Below, piece after piece: positions 33,345-45,192 of a stretch of 64,000 nt of DNA (positions within the stretch are counted from its first letter, which is position 1; every line of letters starts with the position of its first letter). This stretch comes from Poa pratensis (lineage: Eukaryota > Streptophyta > Magnoliopsida > Poales > Poaceae): contig CAMZMU010000117.1 in the NCBI GenBank assembly GCA_947311845.1, positions 79,719,447 to 79,783,446 on the forward strand, in the 5' to 3' direction. The translations under genes and the position numbers were made by a program. Under the pieces are notes generated by a model. The model searched no databases, was not told where the DNA came from, and worked only from the letters and a program-made list of their open reading frames with translations.

Positions 33345-34358
33345 CTTGAGAACATGACACTTTATTGATCAAATCACATCATTATTTCATTACAGAGTTC
33401 TTCCCAGATCATGTCCGGGACAACACCAACTGAAATAATACAACTTGAACGTAAAGACTACGAGCTAAGACATGTGCCGCCACATTACAGTTTCTACCAG
33501 AAAATTTAAAGGAACGAGAAACAAAAGTCACCGCTTGGGTTTCAATATCAGCAATGATGGAACCAACTGGAGATCTGTCCTTGCTAGGAAACGAGATCCG
33601 CTGAATCACCGACAGGCAATCAAAAATCAGCAGCACCTTCTGAAAGCCATGATCACTCGTGATCAAAAGCACTCGCCGAATCGCCAAAGCTTCAACAACT
33701 TCAGGAGATGGAAAAACATTCAGTCCCTCTTGATATGAGAGAATAAAATCACCTGAATGATCTCGGACAACAACACCCCATCCCATGAGCTGAGCATTCG
33801 GGAAGATCGCTGTGTCCACATTAATACAGGTTGTACCTTGAGGAGGTGGAGTCCATCTAGGGCCGAATGAAACATCACACCTGGGCGAAGGTTTAGGCTT
33901 GAAACAGTGTTGGATAATCATTCCCACGTATGCTTTGATCTTATCAGCAAACCCGAAGAGGGTCTAGGAGGCCGTCATTGTTCCTCGCATCATTTCTAGC
34001 CTGCCAAATGTGCCAGCAAGTCACTCGCAGCGCCACATTATTGGTCGTGTTTTCTCTGGCAATTAGATCGAATAACCATTGGCGAGCATCTTCTGCATAG
34101 CCTTAGGGGAAAGCTACCTTTGATAATGGTCCACACTGACTGAGCAAACGGGCATAGCAAGAAGAGGTGCTCTGCCCTCTCCTCTTGCCCACAAAACACA
34201 CACGGATCATCCGCAGGAATGTGACTGTGTCGAAGCTGATGCCCTGTGGGGAGGCTCTCATGCGCCATCCTCCACAATATGATCTTCATCTTGTTTGGCA
34301 CCTGAATCTTCCAAAGGGGCTGTCACTTCTGCCCAAGACCAGCTTGATCAGATGTACT
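33345..34358 (-). pseudogene. LINE 3' part: zf-RVT and RNase H-like domain
   Basis: Minus strand: PNKMKIILWRMAHESLPTG, CVFCGQEERAEHLFLLCPFA (zf-RVT, 34301-34150), then after a break the RNase H-like (RVT_3) region at 33927-33409 (CINVDTAIFP, GWGVVVRDHSGDFI, VEALAIRRVLLI, CNVAAHVLARSL). The first acidic residue is kept (NVDTA). This is the 3' end of a LINE whose upstream part lies beyond a Copia insertion, at 38901-38938 and 40038-40273. A frame change separates the two domains. Confidence 0.8.
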
Positions 34359-34532
34359 TGTTAGAGATAGAATTAGTCACGGTTTAGGAAACCGAGATCG
34401 ATATGTATTTTGGTACTTGGTACCGAAGCCTTGTACAGATTGGAGGCTTGACCTCGATCGTTCCTTGTATAAATATATGAACACCCTCGAGGCAATCGCA
34501 TCGAGCGGAATCAATTAATCTCAACTTTGTCA
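34359..34532 (+). repeat. Copia 5' LTR
   Basis: 174 bp, TG...CA. TATAAATATA near 34468 is the likely Pol II TATA box of the element. Confidence 0.95.
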
Positions 34533-34544
34533 TGGTATCAGAGC
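34533..34544 (+). promoter_or_regulatory. Primer-binding site, initiator-Met tRNA type
   Basis: TGGTATCAGAGC abuts the 5' LTR and is the standard plant Copia site complementary to the 3' end of initiator Met-tRNA. Minus-strand DNA synthesis starts here. Confidence 0.93.
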
Positions 34545-34559
34545 ATATCCAAGATCACA

Positions 34560-37500
34560 AACCTACGGATTGCATTGGCAAATACAAAGAAGCATAACCT
34601 CTCAGTCCCGGCGTTCTTCACCAAGATGCAGGGCTTTGCTGATGAGATGGCAGCCGCAGGAAAAACGCTGCCGGATGATGAACTCGTCTCTTTCCTTCTT
34701 GCTGGACTTGGGAGTCATTATGATGCTCTGGTGGCTGCGCTTGGAGTAGTCAAAACTCCGATCACAGTTGCAGAATTATTTTCGCAAGTTCAGTCTTGTC
34801 CGCGGATGGAGGCTTCGAGACCTCCGCCAATACAGCAGCACGGACACGCAATCGCGGCGGTGGTGGAGGCTACCGTCAGCGCAACAACTATGGTCGTAAT
34901 GACCAGCGCTTTGATCGGGATGATCGACGCTATGATGATAGACGTGAAGATCGGCGCCAAGATGATCGGCGTCAAGATGATCGCCCTCGCTACATCTCAA
35001 ACCGAGGAGGCGGTCAAGGTGGACGTGCGCCAGCTGGTGGTGGTCGCGGACGTGGACGTGGCCGCCGTCGTACTACTCCTTGGGTCGATGTCACCTGTCA
35101 GATATGCAATAGGGAAGGACACGCCGCCAAGGACTGTTGGCACCGCTTTCAGGATAATGTTGATGACAATTTTGAAGATGCGCATGCTTATGGTGTCGAC
35201 ACAAACTGGTACTCAGATACTGGAGCTACACATCATATCACCAGCGAGCTGAACAATCTTTCAGTCTGTGACACGTACAATGGTGGTGATAGAGTGAACA
35301 TCGCCGGCGGACAAGGTATGGATATTTGTCATGTTGGTAATTCAATAATTCATAACCCTGTTCAATCATTCAAACTCCGCAATATCTTACATGTTCCTGA
35401 TGCTTCAAAGAATCTTTTATCTGTTCATCGCTTTACTCTCGACAACCATGTTTTTCTGGAATTTCATCCTTACTTCTTTCTTATCAAGGATCAGGGTACG
35501 AGAAAGATTCTACATAGAGGGCGATGTGTTGGCGGTCTTTACCCTCTTATTTCTTCATTGGCCACTTCTTCACAAAAGCATGCGTTTCTTGCCTCCAAGC
35601 CTTCACAAGCAAAGTGGCACAGTCGTCTTGGTCATCCCGCGTTTAGAGTTGTTATGCAAATTATTAGCAAAATAAACTTCCTTTTGTTAGAGATTTTAGT
35701 GAAGAGTCTATTTGTGATCCCTGTCAACAAGCTAAAATTCATCAGCTTCCCTATCCCGTGTCCACTAGTGTTTCCACTTTTCCTCTTCAGATAATTTTTT
35801 CTGATGTTTGGGGTCCCGCACCAACTTCGGCATGATTATTATGTAAGTTTCATTGATGATTATAGTAAATTTACATGGATATATCTTCTCAAGAAAAAGT
35901 CTGATGTCTTTTCCGCCTTTATCAATTTCCAAAAACTTGTTGAACGCAAATTAAACAGAAAATTCTCACCGTTCAGTCCGATTGGGGAGGAGAATATGTC
36001 AAGCTCAATTCTTTCTTCCAAAATCAAGGGATTGCTCATCATGTTTCGTGCCCACATGCTCACCAGCCGAATGGTGATGCCGAAAGAAAACATCGTCATA
36101 TTGTTGAAGTTGGTCTCTCACTTCTTGCTCATGCATCTATGCCTTTAAAATTCTGGATGAAGCCTTTCTCACAGCCACCTATCTCATAAACATGCTTCCG
36201 AGTAGAGTTATTAATAATGACACGCCTCTTCATCGCCTCCTAGGTACTTCGCCAAACTATAATTCCCTTCGCGTTTTTGGATGCGCTTGTTGGCCTAATC
36301 TTCGTCCTTATAATAAGCGCAAGCTCGCTTTTCGTTCCAAGCGGTGTGTTTTCCTAGGCCACAGTCCTATGCATAAGGGAGTTAAATGTTTAGAAGTCTC
36401 TACCGGGCGTGTCTATATTTCCCGTGATGTTGTTTTCGATGAGGCTGTTTTTCCTTTCAAAGAGCTTCATCCCAATGCCGGCGCATTACTTCGCAAAGAA
36501 ATCCTTTTGCTAGATCAATCTCTTCACAATGTTGAACATGGGGGCGATTTATTGATGATCCAACATTGACTAATCCTACTAATCCTGCTTCTCCTGAGTT
36601 TGTACAGCATGCAGGAAGAAGAATAGTTCAAATTGATGAAGATTTGAGTGGAAACGGCTCGCATGAAATAAGTACAGAAGAAAACAGCTCAGGCACATAC
36701 AGCGGACAGGATTTTCCGACCGGATCTTCTCCAGGATTCACTCATGACCCTGACGTATCCACGTACGGTACACCTGGAACCAATGGCGGAGCAGCATTTC
36801 TGCGTCCATGCCTGATGAGAGCGGAGGAGCATCATCTTCCGCGCCCACTCCTAACGTTGACGTGACTGGCGAAAGCAGGTCGCCCGTGTCCCCTCGCTCT
36901 GAAAGCACGTCGCCTCGCTCGGGATCCTCTACGAGCATCAGCCACCAAACGAGCGACACAAGCGGAGCTGCACCTATCGCCACACCGTCCTCCAGATCAC
37001 ATGTGGGTCGACAGCGCAGCAGGGCGGATCCAGTGCCCAGCAATCGTCTGAGGGTAGAAATGCTTTGCAGAATCCTCTGCCTGCTTCAACGTCAACACGC
37101 CCGGCGACTCGTGCGTCTCGTGGTATTTTTCAGCCAAAGCGACCTACCGACGGTACAATCAGATGGTGTTTGTCATGTTCGACTGATGAACCAGCAAATT
37201 TGCATGATGCTCTAGCAAATAAAAGTGGAAAGAAGCTATGGACGAAGAATACAACGCTCTATTGAAAAACAAAACTTGGCACTTAGTTCCCGAAAGACGT
37301 GGTGCTAATATTATAGATTGTCGCTGGTTTACAGAATCAAGAGAAAAGCGGATGGTTCAGTTGATAGATACAAAGCAAGGCTTGTGGCCAAAGGTTTCAA
37401 ACAACGCTATGGAATAGATTATGAAGATACATTTAGCCCGGTTGTTAAAATTGCCACTGTGCGACTTGTTTCGTCTATTGTTGTTTCCAGGGGATGGAGT

Positions 37501-38714
37501 CTGCGACAGTTGGATGTCAAGAACGTTTTTACATGTGTTTGGAAGAGGAGGTCTACATGAGACAACCACCGGGATATGAAAACAGGAGCAAGCCCCATTA
37601 TGTATGCAAACTTGACAAGGCGTTGTATGGACTAAAGCAAGCACCTCGAGCATGGTATTCTCGTCTAAGTTCTCAGCTAGCAACTCGGTTTTGTCGCTTC
37701 CAAATCTGACACATCACTATTCATCTATCACAAGTTGAATATCACAATCTATATGCTAATTTATGTTGATGACATCATAGTCGTCAGCTCATCCGAAGAT
37801 GCAACAAATGCTTTGCTTAAGGATCTTAGCAAGGAATTTGCTTTAAAGGATCTTGGCGAACTTCACTTCTTTTTGGGCATTGAGGTAAAGAAGGTAAATG
37901 GTGGGCTTGTGTTGAATCAAGCAAAGTATGCTAGAGAGATCCTTGCTCGGGTAGGCATGTCAAATTGCAAAGGTTCCCTACTCCTATGTCATCTTCAGAA
38001 AAGATCACCTTGCATGAGGGTGCACTACTAGGACCCGAAGACAGTACTAAATACAGAAGTATGGTTGGTGCACTGCAATACATGACTCTCACTAGACCTG
38101 ATATTTCTTATGCGGTGAACAAAGTATGTCAATATCTACATGCTCCTACTACACTACATTGGACTGCCGTTAAGAGAATTCTGAGATATATCAAGCATAC
38201 ACCTAGCGTTGGACTGACTTTCATGAGATCTAAGTCCATTTCGGTTAGTGCTTTCTCAGATGCTGACTGGGCAGGTTGTTTGGATGATCGTAGATCAACT
38301 GGAGGCTTTGCTGTTTTTCTTGGGTCAAATCTTATATCTTGGAGTGCAAAGAAGCAAGCTACAGTTTCTAGATCAAGCACGGAAGCTGAGTATAAGTTTG
38401 TTGCTAATGCTACAACTGAAGTGATTTGGGTGCAGTCTTTACTTGAAGAACTCGGCATCAAGACAACTCAACCACCGTGTTTATGGTGTGACAACTTGGG
38501 AGCAACATATTTGTCAGCAAATCCAGTGTTTCATGCAAGAGCTAAACACATTGAGATAGATTTTCATTTTGTTAGAGAAAGGGTTCTCAACAAACAGTTG
38601 GAGATTCGTTTTGTTCCTTCGAAGGATCAAATTGCTGATGGATTTACAAAGCCACTTGGAGCTCGTCAGTTTGAGGAATTTAAGCATAATCTCAACTTAC
38701 AAAGTTGTGATTAA
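34560..38714 (+). pseudogene. Copia Gag-Pol, frameshifted and partly deleted
   Basis: Gag begins only 15-20 bp after the primer site, at ITNLRIALANTKKH, so the leader and roughly the first 130 Gag codons are missing. An Arg/Asp/Gly-rich tract and a CCHC knuckle (CQICNREGHAAKDC, about 35098) follow. The protease has DTGATHH near 35218. The integrase zinc and core parts are split across frames (35640-36150), followed by WPNLRPYNKRKLAFRS. Reverse transcriptase pieces include [20 protein letters not shown] (37365) and YVDDII (37762). RNase H runs to 38714 ([26 protein letters not shown]). At least six frame changes or stops are visible, so no complete protein can be made. Confidence 0.9.
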
Positions 38715-38721
38715 GGGAGGG
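38711..38721 (+). promoter_or_regulatory. Polypurine tract
   Basis: TTAAGGGAGGG lies directly before the 3' LTR. It primes plus-strand synthesis. The Gag-Pol stop overlaps its first bases. Confidence 0.85.
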
Positions 38722-38895
38722 TGTTAGAGATAGAATTAGTCACGGTTTAGGAAACCGAGATCGATATGTATTCTGGTACTTGGTACCGAAGCCTTGTACA
38801 GATTGGAGGCTTGACCTCGATCGTTCCTTGTATAAATATACGAACACCCTCGAGGCAATCGCATCGAGCGGAATCAATTAATCTCAACTTTGTCA
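38722..38895 (+). repeat. Copia 3' LTR
   Basis: 174 bp, identical in length to the 5' LTR and differing at two positions (T/C in GTATTTTGG versus GTATTCTGG; T/C in ATATGAAC versus ATACGAAC). Confidence 0.95.
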
Positions 38896-38938
38896 GTACT
38901 CCCTCCACTCGATTTGCTCCTGGCCAAGGATTCGGACC

Positions 38939-40022
38939 TTTTTTTTAGATAAGAGGGTGCGGGTCCCCGGCCTCTGCATCAAAGTGATGCACACAGCCAT
39001 CCGCAATTATTCATCAAAGCTTACAAGTTGCAACATTGATCAAACCGAAGTCAGCCGCTCGGCAACAATAAGTCGCTACAACTATGATGGGGGTGGCCAT
39101 GATCAGAGCCGCATGCCTTGACCTCCCACCTACACGCATCATCTGCAACCGGAGTACCGGTCCAGCAGACCCTCAACGCGCACCGCATGCGCGCGCTACA
39201 GAAGTCGCTTCCGCCGTCTTCCTCGATCCCATCTTCAGGCAAAGATCAACGTCATGACCATGCAAGTCCAGCCGGCGACGTCGCCATGACGCCAAACAGC
39301 ACCACCTCCCTGCCCTCGTCCAATCGCACGCATCCACGCCGAGACCCCACTGCACCATGCTGCCGAGTCACCATTGTCGATGCGGAAAATGATACGCCGC
39401 TCCACCAGTAGACCCCTCCGGGCATCCCGAGTTCCAAAACGATCCCCCAAGAGGGCACACCATAGGGTGTTGTCATCGTCCGATCTGGAGATCCAGATCT
39501 AGGGTTTCCCCTGGAACTATGTGCAGAGGCGGGTGATTCGCGGCGACGACTCCTTCAGCAAGGCAACGACACCCACGGGTGCCGCAGTCGTTGGCCTGAG
39601 CCCGGCTTGCACCGGCCGCCCTCCTCACCTCCAAGATCTGCCAACCAAGATGGCCAGGATCTGAAGCGAGAGGTCACCATGCCGCGATACCGATCTGCCT
39701 GGAGGAGACCTTCACACCAGCCGCCGCACCGCCACCAAGAGGCAGCAGTGCCGTGACGCCGGCGGGCGCGCCACACCCCGGCCCATAGGATTCCATCCGC
39801 GCCGGTTCCCATGGGCGGAAGCGCGAGAAAATGCCCCGCCGCCGCCGGCAACAACTGGGCTGCGCCCAGTCACGCCCCTTGGCGACGGCGAGGGAGGAGG
39901 AGAAGACGGTGGAGGTCGCTGGGGGGAGGAGGGGAGGCCCTCCCGCCGCCGCACGGAGGCGGCGCAGGAGGGTTACGGGGGAGGCTTCACAAAGAAATTA
40001 GCCTCAACCGTGGTGGACCGCC
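38939..40022 (-). mobile_element. Short non-LTR element inserted in the older LINE
   Basis: It starts with a T-run at 38939 and a 'gagggtgcgggtccccggcctctgcatcaa' type 3' end often seen in Triticeae. CCAAGGATTCGGACC at 38924-38938 and CCAAGGATTCGTACC at 40023-40037 are a 15-bp duplication with one mismatch, so both ends are defined. The body is GC-rich and I recognise no conserved domain. The element is non-autonomous, on the minus strand by its poly(A) end. Confidence 0.8.
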
Positions 40023-40037
40023 CCAAGGATTCGTACC

Positions 40038-40273
40038 TGGCAAGGTTATATGCCGATCTGACAGAGTAGATGCCGAACATATCAAAGGGCCAGCTAGCGA
40101 AATCCTCCCCACCGTGGCGATAGGAATCTGCATGATTGTATTTGCCAACTCTGCATGGAAGAACCGCTTCACAATATCATCATCCCATGCCGTGGCTTGG
40201 TCCTTAAGATTCGGCAAATACGAGATCGCTCAAATCATTTTGTTTCCGTGTCTGCTGTGTCTCCTGACTCTCA
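40038..40273 (-). pseudogene. Upstream segment of the interrupted LINE
   Basis: The minus-strand frame contains LKDQATAWDDDIVKRFF, then ANTIMQIPI. This matches the W-[DN]-x-x-x-[IV]-x-x-x-F...ILxIP block that precedes zf-RVT in plant LINEs. It continues the element whose 3' part is at 33345-34358, once the Copia and the short non-LTR element are set aside. Its upstream side is cut by the Helitron at 40274. Confidence 0.65.
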
Positions 40274-41833
40274 TCTATACCTAATAATAAAAGTATTAAG
40301 ACTTCTTCTCGTACGTCGTTGAAAATAACTCTAAAGTTTGCAACAATTACTCACTATGCCACCCGTAAGTTAAGAAAAACGATTCGGTACATACTCGCGT
40401 GGGTTCTTGCCCTTCCGTGGCTCTCTCCTTCCGTGCTTTCGTACGTTTTGTAGACGTGGTCCGAGGCTGGTTCGTTTCGTGATTGGTTTGGAAAGTCTAA
40501 AGACAATACGTGCCGGATTTGGCGCGGATCTCTACCCAATATTACCGTTTTAAATCTTAATCCCTCGATTTCTTGCCGCAGACGAACGCACAGATCAACC
40601 GCGTGCAAGACGGCGCACGGGAAAGCGATCGAGCAACAGCGCCCCTAACTAGCTTTTACTTGAATCAACATCGATCGCACGAACTTGCTGGAGTTCGGTC
40701 GCCATGAAGCTCGAAACCGAGCTTTCCGTCGGCAATGGAAGTCTCGGGTCGACGCATAAACAGCAGCACAGGCGCCAGGCGGACAACCAGTAGCGCCGAG
40801 TAGAGCGGATCAAGTCGCTGCCGGAATTGCCACCTCGCGGGAGTGGCCGTTTGCCTTGGCGTCGCTTGCGGGCCGGCTCACCCGTGCGTGCTGCGCTGCC
40901 TTGGTTGTGCCTCACTCAACTAGCTGACGCCTGACGGGGACGGTAGTCGTCGTCAGAGTTCATCGACCGCTACTCCCCATCTTGCCGGCCGGCTGGCTGG
41001 AACTCCAAACTCCCGAAGCCCGATGGGACAATGCGCGCGGCCGCTGAAGATTCGGATGGAGGACTGGACCCTGGAGCTGGAGCAGCATGTCCTTTTCGTC
41101 TCCAATGTAGCTAGCCCGCCATAATTACGAAGGTCTATAGTTCGATCGCAGCACCCAAAATTCTCGCCACTTAACGTCTAGAGGGAAGAACATGACGGTT
41201 GCTTGCTTGCTTGCGTGGATCGGACGCGAAGTCCAACCAACTCGGCGGCGGAGTCCTCTGCACAAGGCCGTCGGCTCGTGGGTCGCACAAAGACTACTTG
41301 GCAGAGGGGATGTCGCTAACTTGGAAGCATGCCATGAACCTGCATATGCAGCGCTTCGACCTCGACGACGATGGAGACGTCGCATATAGCCAGGGTAGAC
41401 ACGGCTCCCGCCCATGCAAGTCCTATCCTGCCTCACATGTCTACGCGTCCGTCTCCGTCGTGAATCTCATCAATAACAAGATAGGCAGCCGGAGGTACAA
41501 CGTGGATTTTAGACCATGCAAAGGCACAACACCACTGATGCACATCTTATGTCTCTACGCCCTGCCTGAGCTCACTAGCTGTAGGACATCTTGCTCGATT
41601 GCAAATAAACAATGCATGCCTTTCCTGAATCCTGATAACCACCATGCAACAAAAGATTAGAAAGCAAGTGCAATGTTTTTCTGTGTTTCGATATAAATGT
41701 TTTTATGGTGGAACAAAGGCAACATATTTCAAATGGTTTAAAAGAAAAGGAAACATGTTGTTTTTTATTGGATTGTGAGCATGTATTCATTTATTTCTTC
41801 TACAACCGTTGCAACGCGCGGGCACTTTACTAG
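40274..41833. mobile_element. Non-autonomous Helitron, 1560 bp
   Basis: The 5' end TCTATACCTAATAATAAAAG follows A at 40273. The 3' end is CTAG at 41830-41833 followed by T at 41834. A GC-rich hairpin, CCGTTGCAACGCGCGG, lies just inside. The interior 40540-41560 is GC-richer than the ends, as in Helitrons that captured gene pieces. A plus-strand frame includes MSLTWKHAMNLHMQRFDLDD (about 41309), which I do not recognise. No Rep/helicase is present. Confidence 0.75.
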
Positions 41834-42075
41834 TGACTTCATAAGGGAAGTGGACTAGCTTTGGAAGATGCACAAGACAAGTGTAGTAAAACTTCAACGA
41901 CCATGTCCATTTAATCTATACATCTTCTAGAGAGATGAACTAGGCACCCACAATTCATCTCAAAATTTGTAGTGAAAATCTCTAACAAGACTTTGTTAAG
42001 GGCAATTTGTAAAAGACAGCTAGGAAAGTTCATCAAACCCACCGTGGAAATCCTGTTGACCATCCCAAATCACCC
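41834..42075. other. Unassigned DNA, similar to 44025-44085 and 44640-44700
   Basis: Positions 41866-41985 share GCACAAGACAAGTGTAGTAA and following blocks with 44041-44085 and, beyond an inserted LINE, with 44640-44700. This is another part of the dispersed module. Confidence 0.5.
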
Positions 42076-42077
42076 GA

Positions 42078-42680
42078 TGAACCTTTTTTTAGGAACTCGC
42101 AGGAGATCTGCGTGTCATTTCACTAAAGCTTGCGAAAAAGGAAAACCATGTCCGGGTTTACAGATTACAACTCGGGACAACAGCCGGTAGTACGAAGCTA
42201 ACAGTCTTGCATTTGTCTACCACGGCAAGCCATCCAAGCTTTCCGATCATCTTCAATCTGCCCGACCAGAGAAGCAGTTGATGGCGAACCGTTAATCACC
42301 CGAGCATTACGCAGCTCTAACCACACCGAGCGCGAAGCAAAGCATGACAAAGCTGTTGAACTCCGAGGCGTTTGGACGCGAAGACCTGATCCGATTCCGA
42401 GGCATTGGGCCACCACCAAGTAGAAAGGCAATCCTCAGCAGAAGGAGTGAGGGCCTGTAGTTGCTGTCGCCCGAACCTGATCCCCTGGGGCCATGGCAAA
42501 AGGGCACTGTGTAGTCCCTCACTCGCGAAATTCAGAAATCTCACAAATGGAAACGATGATTTGTGCTGCGTGCAATCTGCAGCTTTTCTGCTTTATTCTT
42601 CTCCTTTTATTCAGCAAGGGATCGATGGTGTCACCCCAACGAACGTGCCACCCCACGTATAGGCTATCGAGTTTACAACG
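42078..42680 (-). mobile_element. LINE 3' tail fragment
   Basis: On the minus strand FGRQQLQALTPSAEDCLSTW and, after a break, LELRNARVINGSPSTASLV then EDDRKAWMACRG resemble the C-terminal tail of plant LINEs (W-x-x-R-N-x-R-V-x-x). A T-run at 42085-42091 marks the poly(A) end. The remnant is short and broken. Confidence 0.5.
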
Positions 42681-42689
42681 CGATGATCG

Positions 42690-44080
42690 GGTCAAAACAG
42701 ATGCAGAATCCTAGCTACCTAAACCCTGAAGAATAGCTGACGCTAACTGAATACCTGACACTAACTGTACCCGACACTTGACTGAAACTGAAACAACTAA
42801 CTAGATTAACTGACACATTGCAGCAGAAAATGGTCCAGGGTTTCATCAACAGCAGCAGGGAGCTCCTCCGAGATGTTGAACACGCAGCGGTGGTCGCACA
42901 GACCCTCTTTAACTGTTCAGTTGGCTGAAAACCGGCGCGTCAAGCGCACCGGTCCAAGTATCTTCCCAAAAGAGCAGCCATGATCCAGTTCCCCCTGAAT
43001 CGAGAGATGGCAAGAGGCTACCAGGTCCAGAGAGCGGTAATCATCTTGTTACCGATGTCTCCTATTCCCTAGTGTCACTTCCTCACTTTTTTCTTCTTCC
43101 GTTCCATGTCTCATCCAGCTCGGCTAACTGGTCCTCTGAATTCAGCATAGTGTGTCTGCGTGGTCGATTAGAACATGCTTTCTATTGGTGTGAGCATTAA
43201 CTTAGCATCATTTATCTAGGCAAACACAAGGGCATTGCCTGCATGGTTGAAGCTGGTGTGCCTATACTATTTTGCATTGGTTTCATTGGTGACAAAGTTA
43301 AAAAAAACAAAATCATTTGGGCTGTAATTGCACACGGCTTTTTTTAGAAAAAAAATTGATCGATGGAGGAAATAATTTTCTAATCCCTCAAGGTCTACCA
43401 GTCCTCTGTTTTTTTCGTACTATGCCCTATTAGGCTATTAGATAGTAGCAGCCAATTCAGGGTCAAAAAAAAGATGGTAGCAACAAATTGTGTTCTGTCT
43501 AGTAGCGTTATGTATATATAACTTCGCTAATTAAACAAGGAGCAATATTCATATATATTGTAAATATAAGACTATCTGCATGACTTGAAGGTTGTTTGGG
43601 CCTAATAAAGTTTCACATTGGCTCCATGTATAAGTCGGTAAAAAGGCGAGGTGATCAAATTAACCGTCGATCGAGGTGACTTAGCACGTCTTCTACATGG
43701 GTTTGTTGTATCTAACGGACCGTAGTTTCTAACCATATTCATTCTGGCTAAGAAGAGGGGAGATTGAAATAAAAGCTGTAAGCATCACTTCTATGCACAG
43801 GCTGGGGCTTTCCCATTTGGAAGAAAAAGAAGAGGGGAGATTATGTTGTTGTTTTTTTCGATAAAAGAGATTATGTTGTTCAACATTACAAAAAGGAGAT
43901 GCAGCTTCGCTGATGTTTAACTTGGTGGGTGTTCGATTTAGACGAGTTTGAACAAACTGGAGGCCAGAGCTTACGAGCCTGTTTAAATCATTTTTTTGTC
44001 TATCCTTGACCACTTCATACGGAAATTAGATAGGGAAAATGCACAAGACAAGTGTAGTAAAACTCCAACGACCACATATC
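42690..44080. other. Unassigned DNA with dispersed-module copies
   Basis: No gene is supported. Positions about 42950-43660 are similar to 56250-56520 and 58080-58360 (shared GATGTCTCCTATTCCCTA or GATGTCTCCTAATCC, GTGTGAGCA, GGTCTACCAGT). The coding meaning of the module is not evident. Confidence 0.45.
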
Positions 44081-44082
44081 CA

Positions 44083-44640
44083 TTTTTTTTTTGACGAAAA
44101 GGCAGTCTGGCCTGCTTTTCTTATTGATTAGAAGGAGGGTACAAGACGTACAAGTTATAACCGAAAATAAGGAAAAGGAAAACTACTGGACTACAAAAAA
44201 AACATCAGAGGACAAATCAGTCTGGTTCCTTGGTCTTTGCAGCAGGCTAAGCGCCTTGGTCTTGCCAGCAAAGCTCCGTAATCTTTCTTCTTCAATGATT
44301 CCAGCATGAATTCTATTAAGAGATTCTGCCTTGTTCTCGAAGATCCTGGCATTGCGTTCTTTCCAAGTGCTCCACCAAGTAAGATGCACAAGTGTTGTCC
44401 AGCCTTTCCTCATGGCCGGCTGGTGTGACTGCGTGGTGCTGGTTAGCCAAGAATGTAGGGAGCGGGTGTCTTGTCTTGGTGCCAGGGTTGACGGCAGCTG
44501 CGCTGTGTGGAGCACCTTCCTCCAAATCCTGATGGCCACCGGGCAAGAAGCAAGCAGGTGCAACGCAGATTCTGGTTTGGACACATGCAGCGTTGTGTGG
44601 CCATCCCTTTTTCATGAGGCAGTCAGCAGCTAGACGTCTT
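44083..44640 (-). mobile_element. LINE 3' fragment with zf-RVT
   Basis: Minus strand: RRLAADCLMKKGWPHNAACV, then in the next frame ESALHLLASCPVAIRIW, HLTWWSTWKERNARIFENKA and EERLRSFAGKTKAL. This is a zf-RVT domain and LINE tail with one frame change near 44590. The poly-T end followed by GACGAAAAGGCAG.CTGGCCTG is nearly the same as the end of the LINE at 58794, so both belong to one family. It is 5'-truncated. Confidence 0.8.
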
Positions 44641-44989
44641 CTACAGATGGATGAAGTGCACACACAGTTCATCTCAAGCTACATACTGGAAAGTCCTAAC
44701 CATATTTTGTATTAACAGACCGGAACGATGATAGAAAAACCTTTTCACTTCTTGAAATCACACAGATCATTATGTGTAAAACTGTTTTAACCAATACACA
44801 TAACAGTAACGTGTAATGTCGTCGGACATTGCAGACGAGTTAGTTATATTAAACGTGTGCAAAAGTTCGCACAAGTATCTTTTAGAAGAATCATGTGCTA
44901 TGTATAGATCGTCACACGACCATCAAAGTACCCGACAGTTGTAAATTTGTAAGTAAGTCATAGCTCATACCCACATGCATGGAACCATC

Positions 44990-45192
44990 TACCCGTGTAC
45001 GATTGGGGGTTTCAGTTGACTGATGTGTGCTATTGTCTGCAACACGACAGGGCTCACATTGGGTTCTTCTACCCCGAGAGCTTTGCGTGGCTCTCGGGTG
45101 GCGTGTCGTTCAGGCGAGATCGGCATCAGCAATCGCACCCCGCGCCACGCGGATGTCTATGCCGTGAGCTCACACGACTACCTTCTTCGGGC
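44990..45192 (+). pseudogene. Unrecognised reading frame, left half, split by a Copia
   Basis: The frame from 45023 reads MCAIVCNTTGLTLGSSTPRA and ends EIGISNRTPRHADVYAVSSH then DYLLR at the Copia insertion site. One copy of the CGGGC duplication later, the same phase continues at 49712 and stays open for about 60 codons. That suggests a coding region existed before the Copia arrived. I do not recognise the family. Confidence 0.35.

Larger units (their letters stand above)
34359..38895 (+). mobile_element. Copia LTR retrotransposon, 4537 bp
   Basis: It has LTRs of 174 bp at both ends, starting TGTTAGAG and ending TTTGTCA, with two base differences between them. The 5-bp duplication GTACT is at 34354-34358 and 38896-38900. 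The primer site TGGTATCAGAGC directly follows the 5' LTR. The gene order Gag, protease, integrase, reverse transcriptase, RNase H defines Copia. It is inserted in a minus-strand LINE. The coding region is broken in many places although the LTRs are almost identical. Confidence 0.95.

Noticed and set aside
38896..38912. GTACTCCCTCC as the end of a Stowaway MITE
   Set aside because: GTACT is the Copia target duplication. The following bases are LINE sequence, no partner inverted repeat exists, and there is no TA duplication.
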